Positions 50,755 to 60,634 of a stretch of 64,000 bases of DNA are shown piece by piece. The first letter of the stretch is position 1. The number at the start of each line of letters is the position of its first letter. Location of the stretch: assembly GCF_010015475.1 (NCBI RefSeq), contig NZ_ML974109.1, positions 1 through 64,000 on the forward strand, given 5' to 3'. Both the position numbers and the translations under genes were made by a program. The stretch comes from Pontibacter pamirensis (GTDB lineage: Bacteria; Bacteroidota; Bacteroidia; Cytophagales; Hymenobacteraceae). The notes under the pieces were generated by a model, which did no database searches, was not told the DNA's origin, and saw only the letters and a program-made list of their open reading frames with translations.

Positions 50755-52104
50755 ATGTCAGCAAAAACTCCCATCATTCGTCGTATCATTTATCCATTGC
50801 AGCGATTTATTCAGGCAGAGGCATTCAGTGGTATACTTTTGATGTTTGTGACGCTTGTAGCACTTGCCTGGGCAAACTCTCCCTGGGCAGCATCTTATGT
50901 TGATACATGGAACACGCCATTAACCCTTGCATTCGGTGACTTTGGCTTAACAAAAGCGGCTATACTATGGATTAACGATGGCTTGATGGCCATATTCTTT
51001 TTTGTGGTGGGCTTAGAGATAAAACGAGAAATGCTGATGGGCGAACTCGCCTCCCTGAAGAATGCAGCCTTTCCGGTAGTGGCTGCTTTGGGTGGCATGG
51101 TTGTGCCTGCTTTAGTTTACGTTTTCCTGAACCTCAATTCAGAGGGAATATCCGGTTGGGGCATTCCGATGGCGACTGACATCGCTTTTGCCCTTGGCAT
51201 CCTGACGTTATTAGGAAACAGGGTGCCTATCTCGCTCAAGCTGTTTCTGGTGGCATTCGCCATTGTGGATGATATTGGCGCTGTTTTGGTAATTGCGCTT
51301 TTTTACACAGCCGAAGTAGATTTTGTTTTCCTGTTTGGAGCATTTTTAGTTTTTGGCTTCCTGCTTGTACTAAGTGCACTACGTGTTCGGATGGTCTGGC
51401 TTTATATCCTTCTGGGAATGGTGATGTGGGTGCTGTTTTTAAAGTCCGGGGTGCATGCTACCATTGCCGGTATTCTTTTGGCCATCACTATTCCTGCCCG
51501 TTCTAAAATCACGGAAACTGAGTTTGTCGGGTCTACAAACAGCATAATAGAAGAAATGCAAAGTGTATATGCGCCGCAGCCAAACCCTGAAGAAGAAGTT
51601 AAGGAAATGGAAGAAGAACAGTATCAGGCAGCAGTATACACCATCGAAGACAACTGCGAAGAAGCCTTATCGCCACTGCACCGGCTGGAGCACACCCTGC
51701 ACCCCTGGGTAGCCTATGCCATCATGCCCATCTTTGCTCTGGCCAATGCGGGCATTTTTATAGATGCCAGTTTGACTGCTGGCTTTTCCAACCCCATTTC
51801 CTGGGGTATAATATTAGGTTTGATTTTAGGTAAGCCCGTGGGCATCATTGTATTCACCGGACTGGCTTCTGTTACCGGGCTTGTAACCAAACCGGAAACG
51901 TTCAACTGGTCACAGGTAGTTGGTGCCGGGCTATTAGGTGGTATCGGTTTTACCATGTCTATTTTTATTGCCAACTTAGCTTTTGTCGGCTCCCCTTACC
52001 TGGCGCAGGCTAAGTTCGCGATTCTTTGCGCCTCCTTTGCGGCAGGTATTGCAGCTTACCTCCTGCTTCGGATCGCCTCCCGCAAAACAATAGAAAGAGT
52101 GTAA
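50755..52104 (+). CDS. nhaA: Na+/H+ antiporter NhaA
   Basis: A 449-residue NhaA. MATDIAFALGIL and FLVAFAIVDDIGAV carry the conserved aspartates of the ion-binding site, and MPIFALANAG follows. It is longer than the E. coli protein owing to an acidic insertion (about residues 260-300, EEEVKEMEEEQ) typical of Bacteroidota NhaA. It exports Na+ for H+ at alkaline pH. Confidence 0.93.
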   Translation: MSAKTPIIRRIIYPLQRFIQAEAFSGILLMFVTLVALAWANSPWAASYVDTWNTPLTLAFGDFGLTKAAILWINDGLMAIFFFVVGLEIKREMLMGELASLKNAAFPVVAALGGMVVPALVYVFLNLNSEGISGWGIPMATDIAFALGILTLLGNRVPISLKLFLVAFAIVDDIGAVLVIALFYTAEVDFVFLFGAFLVFGFLLVLSALRVRMVWLYILLGMVMWVLFLKSGVHATIAGILLAITIPARSKITETEFVGSTNSIIEEMQSVYAPQPNPEEEVKEMEEEQYQAAVYTIEDNCEEALSPLHRLEHTLHPWVAYAIMPIFALANAGIFIDASLTAGFSNPISWGIILGLILGKPVGIIVFTGLASVTGLVTKPETFNWSQVVGAGLLGGIGFTMSIFIANLAFVGSPYLAQAKFAILCASFAAGIAAYLLLRIASRKTIERV

Positions 52105-52127
52105 AGAATACTTTTTAATAAAAAAAA

Positions 52128-52172
52128 CCACAGCGTCCTTGCCGGTTGGATTAAATGGCAAGGACGCTGTGG
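52128..52172 (-). terminator. strong 16-bp-stem terminator of the UspA gene
   Basis: CCACAGCGTCCTTGCC pairs perfectly with GGCAAGGACGCTGTGG. On the minus strand it is followed by eight T residues, so it ends the uspA transcript and insulates it from nhaA. Confidence 0.85.
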
Positions 52173-52200
52173 CGTCAGCTATTACGCAAGGCAGCTAATA

Positions 52201-53127
52201 TTATTTGTTAATCAAAGCATCTAAGAAGCCTATTTCTTCATCTTTGTTTTTAAATACAAGTAAAGGAATGTCCATGTCGTAGCGCAGTACTTTTTCAGTT
52301 ACACTGCCGATAACAAACAAGGCCGCCGCCGACATCCCTTTCGCCCCGATGACGAGTATGTCAGCATGGGCTCGTTTCGCTTCCAATGCCACAAGTTCAC
52401 CGATATCATCCTGCTCCTCCTGCCGTACCAGTACAAGTTTTGCTCTGTTTTGCAGGTCTGGGAAACGCTCCATTAACTTGCTAAATTTTTCCTGTGCGAA
52501 ACCCTGCATCCGCTTATCGAATTCTTCATAGCTTATACCGAGGGTAATATACCCTGACGGAACGTCATACACATGCAGGCACACCACCTGTACCTCTGGC
52601 TTCGATAAAGCAGAATGGAGTACCCTATCGAGCGCCATCTCGCTGTATTTTGAGAAATCGATGCTGACTACAATACGGTTTAATTTCGGCTGATCATACG
52701 TTTCCGGCACATAAAGCACGCTCAGCCTACCTGACCGGAGTAATTTCTGGGCCAGCACACCACTCCCGCGCAAGCGCAGTTTACGGCCTACCAGCATCAG
52801 ATCAATATCTTTTATTTTTGACCAATGCAGCATTTCTTTTACTGGTGTTCCCTCTTCAACCAGGATTTCTGTTTTCACCTGCGGCATCTGCTCGAAAACG
52901 GGTCCTACTTTAGATGCAATCATGTTTCGGAGTCCTTCCTCGGGAGATACATTTTTCCGCTGCAGGTTTTGCCGCAGCTCTTCGGGTATTTCTAGGCTCT
53001 TTTCTACATGTATGAAACACACCTTCTCTAGCTGTAACTCTGCACATAAAAAGGCGGTGTAGTTAATTAGTGTCTCATCCATGGGTGTCAGATCAAGACC
53101 TACAAGCAATCGTTTTAATGTGTTCAT
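52201..53127 (-). CDS. tandem universal stress protein (UspA family)
   Basis: A 308-residue protein with two Usp domains (about 1-150 and 155-300). The second carries the nucleotide loop ILVIGAKGMSAAALFVIGSV near 275-290. Such tandem proteins are common in Bacteroidota and respond to stress. Divergent from the Mrp operon. Confidence 0.88.
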   Translation of the reverse strand: MNTLKRLLVGLDLTPMDETLINYTAFLCAELQLEKVCFIHVEKSLEIPEELRQNLQRKNVSPEEGLRNMIASKVGPVFEQMPQVKTEILVEEGTPVKEMLHWSKIKDIDLMLVGRKLRLRGSGVLAQKLLRSGRLSVLYVPETYDQPKLNRIVVSIDFSKYSEMALDRVLHSALSKPEVQVVCLHVYDVPSGYITLGISYEEFDKRMQGFAQEKFSKLMERFPDLQNRAKLVLVRQEEQDDIGELVALEAKRAHADILVIGAKGMSAAALFVIGSVTEKVLRYDMDIPLLVFKNKDEEIGFLDALINK

Positions 53128-53267
53128 GACGTGTGGGCGTTTTTTTTCTTTATATATTCAAATTTGCGCTACGCTAACTCTTACAGTCTGCAACTTAATA
53201 AGCGTAGGCGGGTAAGTATGTTATCATACGGTTTTATGCTAAAAGATATACATTAAGTAAAACTTAC

Positions 53268-55589
53268 ATGTTCTACACCCTTCTCGCCGGTCTTTTGGTT
53301 GCCTTTGCTGCGCCACTTCTGTTTCGCTGGCTGGGCAGGTATGTTGTCTTACCGCTGGCGTTGCTGCCTTTGTGCATCTTTATTTATTTCTGTGCTCAGG
53401 TGTCGCAGGTGCTGGGGGGCACCCGTATAATTGCGTCCACCTCTTGGGTGCCTGAACTGGGGATAAACTTAGATTTTTACCTGGATGGACTGAGCCTGCT
53501 TTTTGCACTGCTGATTTCCTTTTTCGGCTTTCTGATCATGATTTATGCCTATGGCTACTTGGAGAAGCATCCGCTGCTAGGGCGCTTTTATATGTACCTC
53601 ACGCTGTTCATGACCGCCATGCTGGGAGTGGTAACGGCAGACAATATATTTTGCCTTTTCCTGTTCTGGGAACTTACCAGCATCAGTTCTTACCTGCTGA
53701 TAGGTTTTAACAACGACCAGATAGAGTCCCGCACCTCTGCCTGGCAGGCGCTGCTGGTAACAGGTGGCGGTGGACTGGCACTAATGGGAGGACTAATCCT
53801 TTTAAGCCTCGCAAGTGGCCACTTTACTTTCAGCGGCATGGTGCTCAGTAGCAACATCAGCCTGGCAACACATCCTTTGTACCTGCCTGCGCTGCTGCTT
53901 ATTCTGCTGGGGTGTTTCACAAAGTCGGCTCAGTTTCCGTTTCATTTCTGGCTGCCGAATGCCATGGCAGCTCCCACGCCTGTCAGTGCTTACCTGCATT
54001 CTGCTACCATGGTGAAAGCAGGTATTTTTTTACTGGCCCGGCTCTCCCCGGTATTAGGAGGCACAGAAACCTGGATGACCATTCTGCTTGTGGTTGGTGG
54101 AACTACTGCAGTTGTAGGGGCACTACTGGCCCTGCAGCAAACAGACTTAAAAGCCATTCTGGCCTATACTACCATCAGTGCCCTTGGCCTACTCGTGATG
54201 ATGCTGGGCATCGGATCCGTGCTTGCGATCGAAGCCATGTTGGTGTTTTTGCTGGCGCATGCCCTGTATAAAGGTACCTTATTTCTGGTGGCCGGGGTAG
54301 TAGACCACAGCACCGGCACCCGCCAGGTAAATGATTTGAAGGGCCTGGGCAGGAGCATGATGTATACAGGTATAGCCGCCACCTTGGCCGCTTTATCCAT
54401 GGCCGGTGTTATTTCCTTCTTTGGCTTTATTGGTAAGGAACTGCTGTACGAGGCGTCTTTGGAGAGTGAAGTGTTCAACTGGCTTACCTTGGGGGTAAAC
54501 ATGCTGGCAGGGCTTACTTTCGTCGCTGTTGCTATTCTAATGAGCTACCGGTTGTTCTGGTCTAAAACAAGTAAGCCTACAGCCTTGCAGCATCAAACTT
54601 CCCCGTATCTGTACCTGCCACCGCTGGTGCTGGGCTTGTTAGGATTGGTGTTCGGTTTAATGGCCGGTTTGCTTCCTGCACCCGTTTTAGAGAAAGCCGC
54701 GCTCAGCATCCTGCCCAGCCAGAAGGTACAGTTTGAATTGGCGATCTGGCACGGCTTTACCCCAGTTTTAGGCCTCAGCATGCTGACGCTTGTGCTGGGA
54801 TACCTGCTGTACCGGTTCCTGCCGGCACTGCACAGTGCAGCTCCCAGACTAAAGAAAGTATACCGCTACGGGCCTGACAGTATGTACCACACAGGCTTCA
54901 AAAGTTTTCAGAAAGGGGCTAAAGTGTTTATCAACACCTTGCAAAACGGCTACCTTCGTAACTATATCATATACATCGTACTTTTCTTCTGTGGGCTGAT
55001 GCTGTTTGCGCTGTGGAGAGATGCCCCACACGTAAATCTTGGTGCAAGGAGAGAGCTTTTAGATCAAATTGAGCTACACGAACTGGTTTTGTTCGTACTG
55101 GTGATAGCCGCCCTATTTTACATACTCAATACCCGCTCCCGCCTCACTTCTATCGTGGTAATGGGATTAGTGGGATATTCCGCAGCCTTGTTTTATATTT
55201 TGTACGGAGCTCCTGATGTGGCCGCTACGCAGCTGTTGATAGAAACACTGACCGTGGTGATTTTTGTGCTCCTGTTGCATAAGCTGCCTGCTTTTTGGTA
55301 CTTGTCGCATCAGTTCCGGAAATATAAATTCATTGCCATCTCCATCTTGTTTGGTTCTGTGATGACCTATACCCTTCTATTAGTACAGGAATTTGCGGTT
55401 GAATCTGAACTGAAGGAATTTTACGGAAACGCTAGCTTTCTGGAGGCGCACGGCAGAAATGTTGTGAATGTAATATTGGTTGACTTCCGGGGCCTGGACA
55501 CGCTGGGTGAGATAACAGTGCTGGCGGTGGCGGCGGTGGGAATTTTTGCGCTGCTGCGACTGAACCCGGAGAAAGGAGGCAAACCTTGA
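53268..55589 (+). CDS. mrpA: Mrp antiporter subunit A (fused with a B-like N-domain)
   Basis: A 773-residue integral membrane protein with about 20 helices. The complex-I-like proton channel segment contains FWELTSISSYLLIG and LPNAMAAPTPVSAYLHSATM; the C-terminal third (VVMGLVGYSAALFYILYGAP) is the MbhD/DUF4040-type extension. It heads the Mrp operon; its stop overlaps mrpB by four bases. Confidence 0.93.
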   Translation: MFYTLLAGLLVAFAAPLLFRWLGRYVVLPLALLPLCIFIYFCAQVSQVLGGTRIIASTSWVPELGINLDFYLDGLSLLFALLISFFGFLIMIYAYGYLEKHPLLGRFYMYLTLFMTAMLGVVTADNIFCLFLFWELTSISSYLLIGFNNDQIESRTSAWQALLVTGGGGLALMGGLILLSLASGHFTFSGMVLSSNISLATHPLYLPALLLILLGCFTKSAQFPFHFWLPNAMAAPTPVSAYLHSATMVKAGIFLLARLSPVLGGTETWMTILLVVGGTTAVVGALLALQQTDLKAILAYTTISALGLLVMMLGIGSVLAIEAMLVFLLAHALYKGTLFLVAGVVDHSTGTRQVNDLKGLGRSMMYTGIAATLAALSMAGVISFFGFIGKELLYEASLESEVFNWLTLGVNMLAGLTFVAVAILMSYRLFWSKTSKPTALQHQTSPYLYLPPLVLGLLGLVFGLMAGLLPAPVLEKAALSILPSQKVQFELAIWHGFTPVLGLSMLTLVLGYLLYRFLPALHSAAPRLKKVYRYGPDSMYHTGFKSFQKGAKVFINTLQNGYLRNYIIYIVLFFCGLMLFALWRDAPHVNLGARRELLDQIELHELVLFVLVIAALFYILNTRSRLTSIVVMGLVGYSAALFYILYGAPDVAATQLLIETLTVVIFVLLLHKLPAFWYLSHQFRKYKFIAISILFGSVMTYTLLLVQEFAVESELKEFYGNASFLEAHGRNVVNVILVDFRGLDTLGEITVLAVAAVGIFALLRLNPEKGGKP

Positions 55590-56131
55590 AAACCATCATT
55601 TTGTCAACGGCTATTCGCCTGCTCACACCAGTGTTCCTGCTTTTTTCGGTGTATATCCTGTTAAGAGGACATAACCACCCCGGGGGAGGTTTTATAGGCG
55701 GGCTCATTGGTTCTATCGCGTTCGTTTTTCATGTGCTCGCACACGGAGCAAATGCCACTGCCAGGGTCTTTTTCAGTCTGACGCTTTACCACCACCCACG
55801 CCAGTCCGGGCACAGCCGTACCCGCTATTTTATGCAAATAATGAATGCGAACATAAGGGGCCGCCGCAAGGGCCGTAATATGGAAAACCGATGGAATTAC
55901 ATTTTTGTGCGTGTGAGGCCGGTATACCTTATTGCATTCGGTTTGCTGCTGGCTGTTGCCAGTGGCACCATCGGGCTGCTGGCTGGCCAGCCCTTCATGT
56001 CTGCCTTCTGGCTGGATGTACACCTGCCGGTATTAGGCTCTCTTGGTACTCCCCTGCTTTTTGATGCAGGGGTTTACCTGCTGGTAATGGGCATGGTGCT
56101 TAAAATGATCTTCACGATGTCAAAAGAATAA
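55586..56131 (+). CDS. mrpB: Mrp antiporter subunit B with an unusual loop insertion
   Basis: A 181-residue MnhB. RGHNHPGGGFIGGLIGSI is the family signature. Between the second helix and RVRPVYLIAFGLLLA there is an extra basic stretch of about 45 residues (55770-55910, SLTLYHHPRQSGHSRTRYFM onward) not usual for MnhB. It remains in frame, so the protein may work, but the loop is atypical. Confidence 0.9.
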   Translation: MKTIILSTAIRLLTPVFLLFSVYILLRGHNHPGGGFIGGLIGSIAFVFHVLAHGANATARVFFSLTLYHHPRQSGHSRTRYFMQIMNANIRGRRKGRNMENRWNYIFVRVRPVYLIAFGLLLAVASGTIGLLAGQPFMSAFWLDVHLPVLGSLGTPLLFDAGVYLLVMGMVLKMIFTMSKE

Positions 56132-56134
56132 ACG

Positions 56135-56485
56135 ATGGAACTACTGATGCCCTTTCTTGTAGGTACCTTGTTCTCGGTAAGCCTCTATTTTATCCTGCAC
56201 CGCCACCTGTTCAAACTTATACTAGGCCTCATCCTCTTCGGCCTGGCAACCAACCTGTTCCTGTTTGTAGTAGGCGGCATCACAACCGGAGAAGTAGCCA
56301 TTATTCCGCAGGAAAAGGAAACAGCAGAACCCCCTTTTCCTGATCCTGTGCCGCAAGCCCTTCTGCTAACCGCTATCGTGATCGGTTTTGGCTTGCAGGC
56401 TTACGCTATTGTCCTTATCCGTAGGGTATACCAGACCTTAAAATCAAACAACCTCGATGATTTGAGCAAAACAGATAAAACCTGA
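56135..56485 (+). CDS. mrpC: Mrp antiporter subunit C
   Basis: A 116-residue NuoK-like protein with three helices (LLMPFLVGTLFSVSLYFIL etc.) and a DPVPQALLLTAIVIGFG end typical of MnhC. It lies three bases after mrpB. Confidence 0.92.
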   Translation: MELLMPFLVGTLFSVSLYFILHRHLFKLILGLILFGLATNLFLFVVGGITTGEVAIIPQEKETAEPPFPDPVPQALLLTAIVIGFGLQAYAIVLIRRVYQTLKSNNLDDLSKTDKT

Positions 56486-56546
56486 ATCTCAACTGCATAC
56501 AGCTTCAGTGTCTTTGATGCTGCAATCAAAAACGTATCAGCCACGC

Positions 56547-58061
56547 ATGAACCCAAGCCTGCTCCTTACACTTCCCCTACTCCTGCCGCTCTATGGGGCG
56601 GTATTATGCCTGCTATTCTGGCAGCGTAATCAGGCACAGGCAGTTATTGCAGCAACAGTTCAACTCGGCTTGTCAATATCGGCAGGCCTGCTTCTGTACG
56701 AAGTATCACAGACAGGTATTCTGACGACGCAGATAGGAAAATGGCCTGCACCTTTTGGTATAACGCTTGTCTCCGACCTTTTTAGTGCCCTCATTCTGGT
56801 TAGTGCCTCCATTGTAGGTATTGCCGTATTCCTGTTCTCACTACAGGGCCTGGATAGCAAGCGTAAGAAATACGGCTATTACCCACTGCTGTTGTTTTTG
56901 CAGATGGGTGTGAGCGGAGTATGCCTGACAGGTGATATATTTAATTTATATGTATGGTTTGAGGTACTGCTGATTTGCTGCTTCGCGCTTTTGGCCCTGG
57001 GTGGCACCAAGGCTCAATTAGAAGGTACGCTGAAGTACGTGACCATAAACATTTTTGCATCCGGGATTCTGCTGACAGGTGTCGGAGTAGTTTACTCGCT
57101 GTATGGCTCCCTTAACATAGCTGAACTGGCCCTGATTGTGCGTCAGCCAGACCACCCCAACCTGCAACTTCTTACGCTGTGCAGTGTCTTTTTCCTGACG
57201 GGGTTTGGTATAAAATCCGCCATTTTCCCGCTATTTTTCTGGCTGCCGGCTTCCTATCATACGCCACCTATCGCTATATCTGCTTTCATTGCAGGCCTCA
57301 TCTCTAAAATCGGGATTTATACTTTAATCCGGCTCTTTACACTGGTATTTATACCGAAGGCAAATTTTATGCTGCCTATGCTGCTGTTATTGTCCGCTTT
57401 AACCATGGTAATAGGTGTGATTGGAGCTGCTGCCCAGAAGGATTTCAGGAAAATTCTCTCTTTCCACATCATCAGCCAGATTGGCTATATGCTGATGGGT
57501 TTAGCTATTTATACTCCCCTGGCCTTAGCGGGTAGTATTTATTTTATCATCCACAACATCCTAGTCAAAACAAACCTTTTTTTGGTGAGTGGCGTCGTAG
57601 CACAGCAACATCATACCTTCTCATTAAAAAAACTTGGTGGCATTTATCTGAAACAGCCGTTCCTGGCGCTGCTGTTCCTTTTGTCGGCGCTTGCTTTAGC
57701 GGGTATTCCCCCACTGTCTGGCTTCTGGGGAAAATTTATGCTGGCAATGGGTGGTTTTAAAGCAGGTAATTACGGTATTGTGGCAACCTCGCTATGCGTT
57801 AGTTTGGTAACCCTTTTTTCAATGACGAAAATATGGAATGAAGTATTTTGGAAAGCAAAGCCATTGAAAGTCAGTAAGCCGTCAGGCGCCATACCTGCAA
57901 AAAGCCGTTACCCTAAGTTTCTGTATATGCCTGTCATTTTTCTAATGGTCTTTATCCTGCTTATCAGCCTGTATGCGCAGCCTTTTATTAACCTGGCACA
58001 GCAAGCAGCCAACCAATTACTGTACACCAATAGTTATATAGAAGCCGTACTTAAAAGATAA
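56547..58061 (+). CDS. mrpD: Mrp antiporter subunit D
   Basis: A 504-residue complex-I-like channel from MNPSLLLTL (56547; the ATG at 56508 is possible). LYVWFEVLLICCFALLALGG, KSAIFPLFFWLPASYHTPP and AALLSAF-like signatures are present. The stop codon TAA touches the MITE that follows. Confidence 0.92.
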   Translation: MNPSLLLTLPLLLPLYGAVLCLLFWQRNQAQAVIAATVQLGLSISAGLLLYEVSQTGILTTQIGKWPAPFGITLVSDLFSALILVSASIVGIAVFLFSLQGLDSKRKKYGYYPLLLFLQMGVSGVCLTGDIFNLYVWFEVLLICCFALLALGGTKAQLEGTLKYVTINIFASGILLTGVGVVYSLYGSLNIAELALIVRQPDHPNLQLLTLCSVFFLTGFGIKSAIFPLFFWLPASYHTPPIAISAFIAGLISKIGIYTLIRLFTLVFIPKANFMLPMLLLLSALTMVIGVIGAAAQKDFRKILSFHIISQIGYMLMGLAIYTPLALAGSIYFIIHNILVKTNLFLVSGVVAQQHHTFSLKKLGGIYLKQPFLALLFLLSALALAGIPPLSGFWGKFMLAMGGFKAGNYGIVATSLCVSLVTLFSMTKIWNEVFWKAKPLKVSKPSGAIPAKSRYPKFLYMPVIFLMVFILLISLYAQPFINLAQQAANQLLYTNSYIEAVLKR

Positions 58062-58221
58062 GAGCATGTTTAAATTTCGTTTTTGTAGGCGATAACTGAC
58101 CAAAAAGGGTTCTGGCGAAACGGTTTTAGAACTTCATAGCAGCGCTATGGAGCGAGAAAACTGAAGTCAGGTTCCTTTTGGGGCGGTTTGCAGCGCAAAG
58201 GATGAATTTTAGACATGCTCT
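58061..58221. repeat. 161-bp MITE-like palindrome between mrpD and mrpE
   Basis: The ends AGAGCATGTTTAAATTT (58061-58077) and AAATTTTAGACATGCTCT-like (58205-58221) are inverted with two or three mismatches, and the interior is also self-complementary (CCAAAAAGG...CCTTTTGGGG). No ORF. It begins at the last base of the mrpD stop codon. Confidence 0.6.
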
Positions 58222-58297
58222 AAGCAACATATCACCATTCCCAAAGCCTCATATTGTGTGAAAGGTTGAATGGTGGCTGTAACTTAAAGTTAAAATT

Positions 58298-58795
58298 ATG
58301 AGGGTGTTTTTTTTACATAGTATGGTAACCTTCGTGGTAGTATTCACTTTTCTTCAGCAGGGTTGGGTAGACATGCCCTATAATGCGGCGACGGCCTCCA
58401 TCGCTTTTCTGATGTTGTTTATTTTACTCTGGCTGAGCACTTGGTTCTATGACCGTACTTATTTCCGGAAGCTGCCAAAGGCATTGAACTTTGTGTTTTT
58501 TTTCCTGAAAGAACTGCTATTGGCCAACCTGAAGATAGCCTTCGATATTTTAACGCCTCACTATTATATGAACCCCACTGTAATTGCATTCCCACTGCGT
58601 GTTAAAACCAATTTTGAAATTATGCTGCTGGCTAATATGATAACACTTACTCCCGGAACGCTGAGCATTGATGTAAGTAAAAACCGGAAGTTGCTGTATG
58701 TGCATGCCCTGTATGTGAAAGACAACAATGTTGAAAACCTGAAAAAGGAAATTAGAGAGGGCTTTGAACGAAGAATACTGGAACTGACGACATGA
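58298..58795 (+). CDS. mrpE: Mrp antiporter subunit E
   Basis: A 165-residue MnhE with two N-terminal helices and the conserved NMITLTPGTLSIDVSKNRK block. It follows the MITE by 76 bases and overlaps mrpF by four. Confidence 0.9.
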   Translation: MRVFFLHSMVTFVVVFTFLQQGWVDMPYNAATASIAFLMLFILLWLSTWFYDRTYFRKLPKALNFVFFFLKELLLANLKIAFDILTPHYYMNPTVIAFPLRVKTNFEIMLLANMITLTPGTLSIDVSKNRKLLYVHALYVKDNNVENLKKEIREGFERRILELTT

Positions 58796-59061
58796 GCTTA
58801 TTTCAAACAACACTCATGATTTCTATGGTTGCACTCAGCTTTTGCCTGCTGCTAACGGCAGTAAGGTTTGCTATTGGCCCAACCTTACCTGACAGAATAA
58901 CGGCTTTCGACCTTATTGTAGCCGACGTTATCGGTATTATTGCTATTTACACTGAGTTTACTGGAAATGAGGATTATATAGACGTTGCCATTATACTCTC
59001 GCTGTTCGGGTTCCTGGGGTCTATATCCTTTGCCTATTATCTTATGAAAATAACAAAATGA
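58792..59061 (+). CDS. mrpF: Mrp antiporter subunit F
   Basis: An 89-residue three-helix protein (RFAIGPTLPDRITAFDLIVA signature). Its four-base overlaps with mrpE and mrpG show coupled translation. Confidence 0.9.
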   Translation: MSLFQTTLMISMVALSFCLLLTAVRFAIGPTLPDRITAFDLIVADVIGIIAIYTEFTGNEDYIDVAIILSLFGFLGSISFAYYLMKITK

Positions 59062-59510
59062 CTATGCTCGAAAACATTGACTGGAATCTGCTGAAGGAAA
59101 TAATTAGTTGCGTTTTCATCTTATCGGGCGTAATGTTCATGCTGGTGGCTACGATAGGTTTACTCCGTTTACCTGACTTTTACATCAGAATGTCGGCTAT
59201 CACCAAAGGAAGCACTCTTGGCCTGGGACTTATTCTCTTTGGGCTCGGCATATACTTTAACCAGCCGAGTATGCTGCTGAAGGTTTTGGCCGTTATCACG
59301 TTTACTTTTATTACGGCACCTGTGGCGGCGCATGTTATAGGCCGTACCGCAGTGCAGAATAAAATTCCTTTTTGGAAGCACACAAACCTGAACGAGTTTA
59401 AAAAATATTTGCACAGGGAACACCTAGAAGAGATAGTGAACTATGACAAATATGAGGAGAAGGTGCTTAGGAAGAAGAAGGCTGCTGCTCGTGAGGATAA
59501 TGTTGAATAA
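59058..59510 (+). CDS. mrpG: Mrp antiporter subunit G
   Basis: A 150-residue MnhG: LLRLPDFYIRMSAITKGSTL signature, three helices and a charged tail KKKAAAREDNVE longer than usual. Its end overlaps the convergent phosphatase by 44 bases. Confidence 0.9.
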   Translation: MTMLENIDWNLLKEIISCVFILSGVMFMLVATIGLLRLPDFYIRMSAITKGSTLGLGLILFGLGIYFNQPSMLLKVLAVITFTFITAPVAAHVIGRTAVQNKIPFWKHTNLNEFKKYLHREHLEEIVNYDKYEEKVLRKKKAAAREDNVE

Positions 59511-60297
59511 AAGGCCTTATAGAATGAGCATAATGCCCGAAAGCCCCTACAGCAGTAAGTTCGTGGTCTGGATAAGTCAAAGCAGAAAGGCTCCCTCCAA
59601 ATACACAGCCTGTATCAATGTTAATGGTATTGTTGCGCCAGATGGGTTCATGCACGGGTGTATGGCCGTATACCACAATCGCTTTACCGCAATAGGTAGC
59701 AGCCCAGTCTAAACGTACAGGCAAGTCGTGCTCATCCTGTGCCCCGGTGGTAGGGCCATACAGGCACAAAGCCCGGACTCCTTTAGAGTTTTGGCCATGC
59801 ATGCGTTCTTCCAGCCCGGCATGTGCAATCACCAACCGTCCCTGGTCTAAGATGATGTGATGCGGGAGCTTACCTAAAAAGACTTTAACCCGCTCATGAA
59901 ACGCAGCATCATAGCGATCCATCTGCGCCACAGTTAACTCCAGGCCGTGCCGCACCTGCACATTATGGCCCAGTAGTTTGCGGTATAACTTATTGTCGTG
60001 GTTACCACTCACACAGTAGGCTTGCCCTGCGTCAATCATGTCCATTACCAGGCGGAGCACCTCCGGCGAATTGGGTCCGCGGTCTACCAGGTCCCCTACG
60101 AATAAGGCTTTGTAATTCCCAGGAGGTTTGATCTCATAGCGCTGCTGCAATTCGTTGAAGTGAACGTGATAATTCAGGCGCTGCAACAGCGCCTGCAATT
60201 CCTCAAAGCAGCCGTGCACATCGCCGATTATGTGAAAAGGGCCGTGTTCATCCGGAAGAATGAGAAAATCGTTATCGTGCTCTGCCTGTGTCGTCAT
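59467..60297 (-). CDS. metallophosphoesterase (PrpE/PPP-like)
   Basis: A 276-residue phosphatase from MTTQAEHD (GTG at 60312 possible). The metal motifs are GDVHGC, GDLVDRG and GNHDNK within the first 110 residues, then HAGLEE and YGHTP. It resembles symmetrical Ap4A hydrolase or bacterial PPP-type phosphatases. Convergent with mrpG. Confidence 0.88.
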   Translation of the reverse strand: MTTQAEHDNDFLILPDEHGPFHIIGDVHGCFEELQALLQRLNYHVHFNELQQRYEIKPPGNYKALFVGDLVDRGPNSPEVLRLVMDMIDAGQAYCVSGNHDNKLYRKLLGHNVQVRHGLELTVAQMDRYDAAFHERVKVFLGKLPHHIILDQGRLVIAHAGLEERMHGQNSKGVRALCLYGPTTGAQDEHDLPVRLDWAATYCGKAIVVYGHTPVHEPIWRNNTINIDTGCVFGGSLSALTYPDHELTAVGAFGHYAHSIRPFIQHYPHEQQPSSS

Positions 60298-60634
60298 TTT
60301 TAGTGTGCTCACCTAAAATTCTTAATGACTAGATAGCAATACAACTTATTTATTACAGTAAAAAGAGCCACTAGGTTAGGGAAATGGGACAAATTTTGAG
60401 TGCTAAGTGCAAAACATATGCATGGAGGTCCCAATATTATTGCTGCGCAGCCCCACTGATGGCCGCTTAATATCGGTAGGCAGGCCTGTTTATCTCCACA
60501 AACCTGCTGTGAACTTAACATTCATTTACCTGGCTATTTTAAAAGAAATTTAAACCTTTAATAAGTTCTTGTTGGCCTTTGTTCTTTCTAATTTTACTCT
60601 TCTAAAAATAACTCCTTCAGGAAGAGCACCTGCA

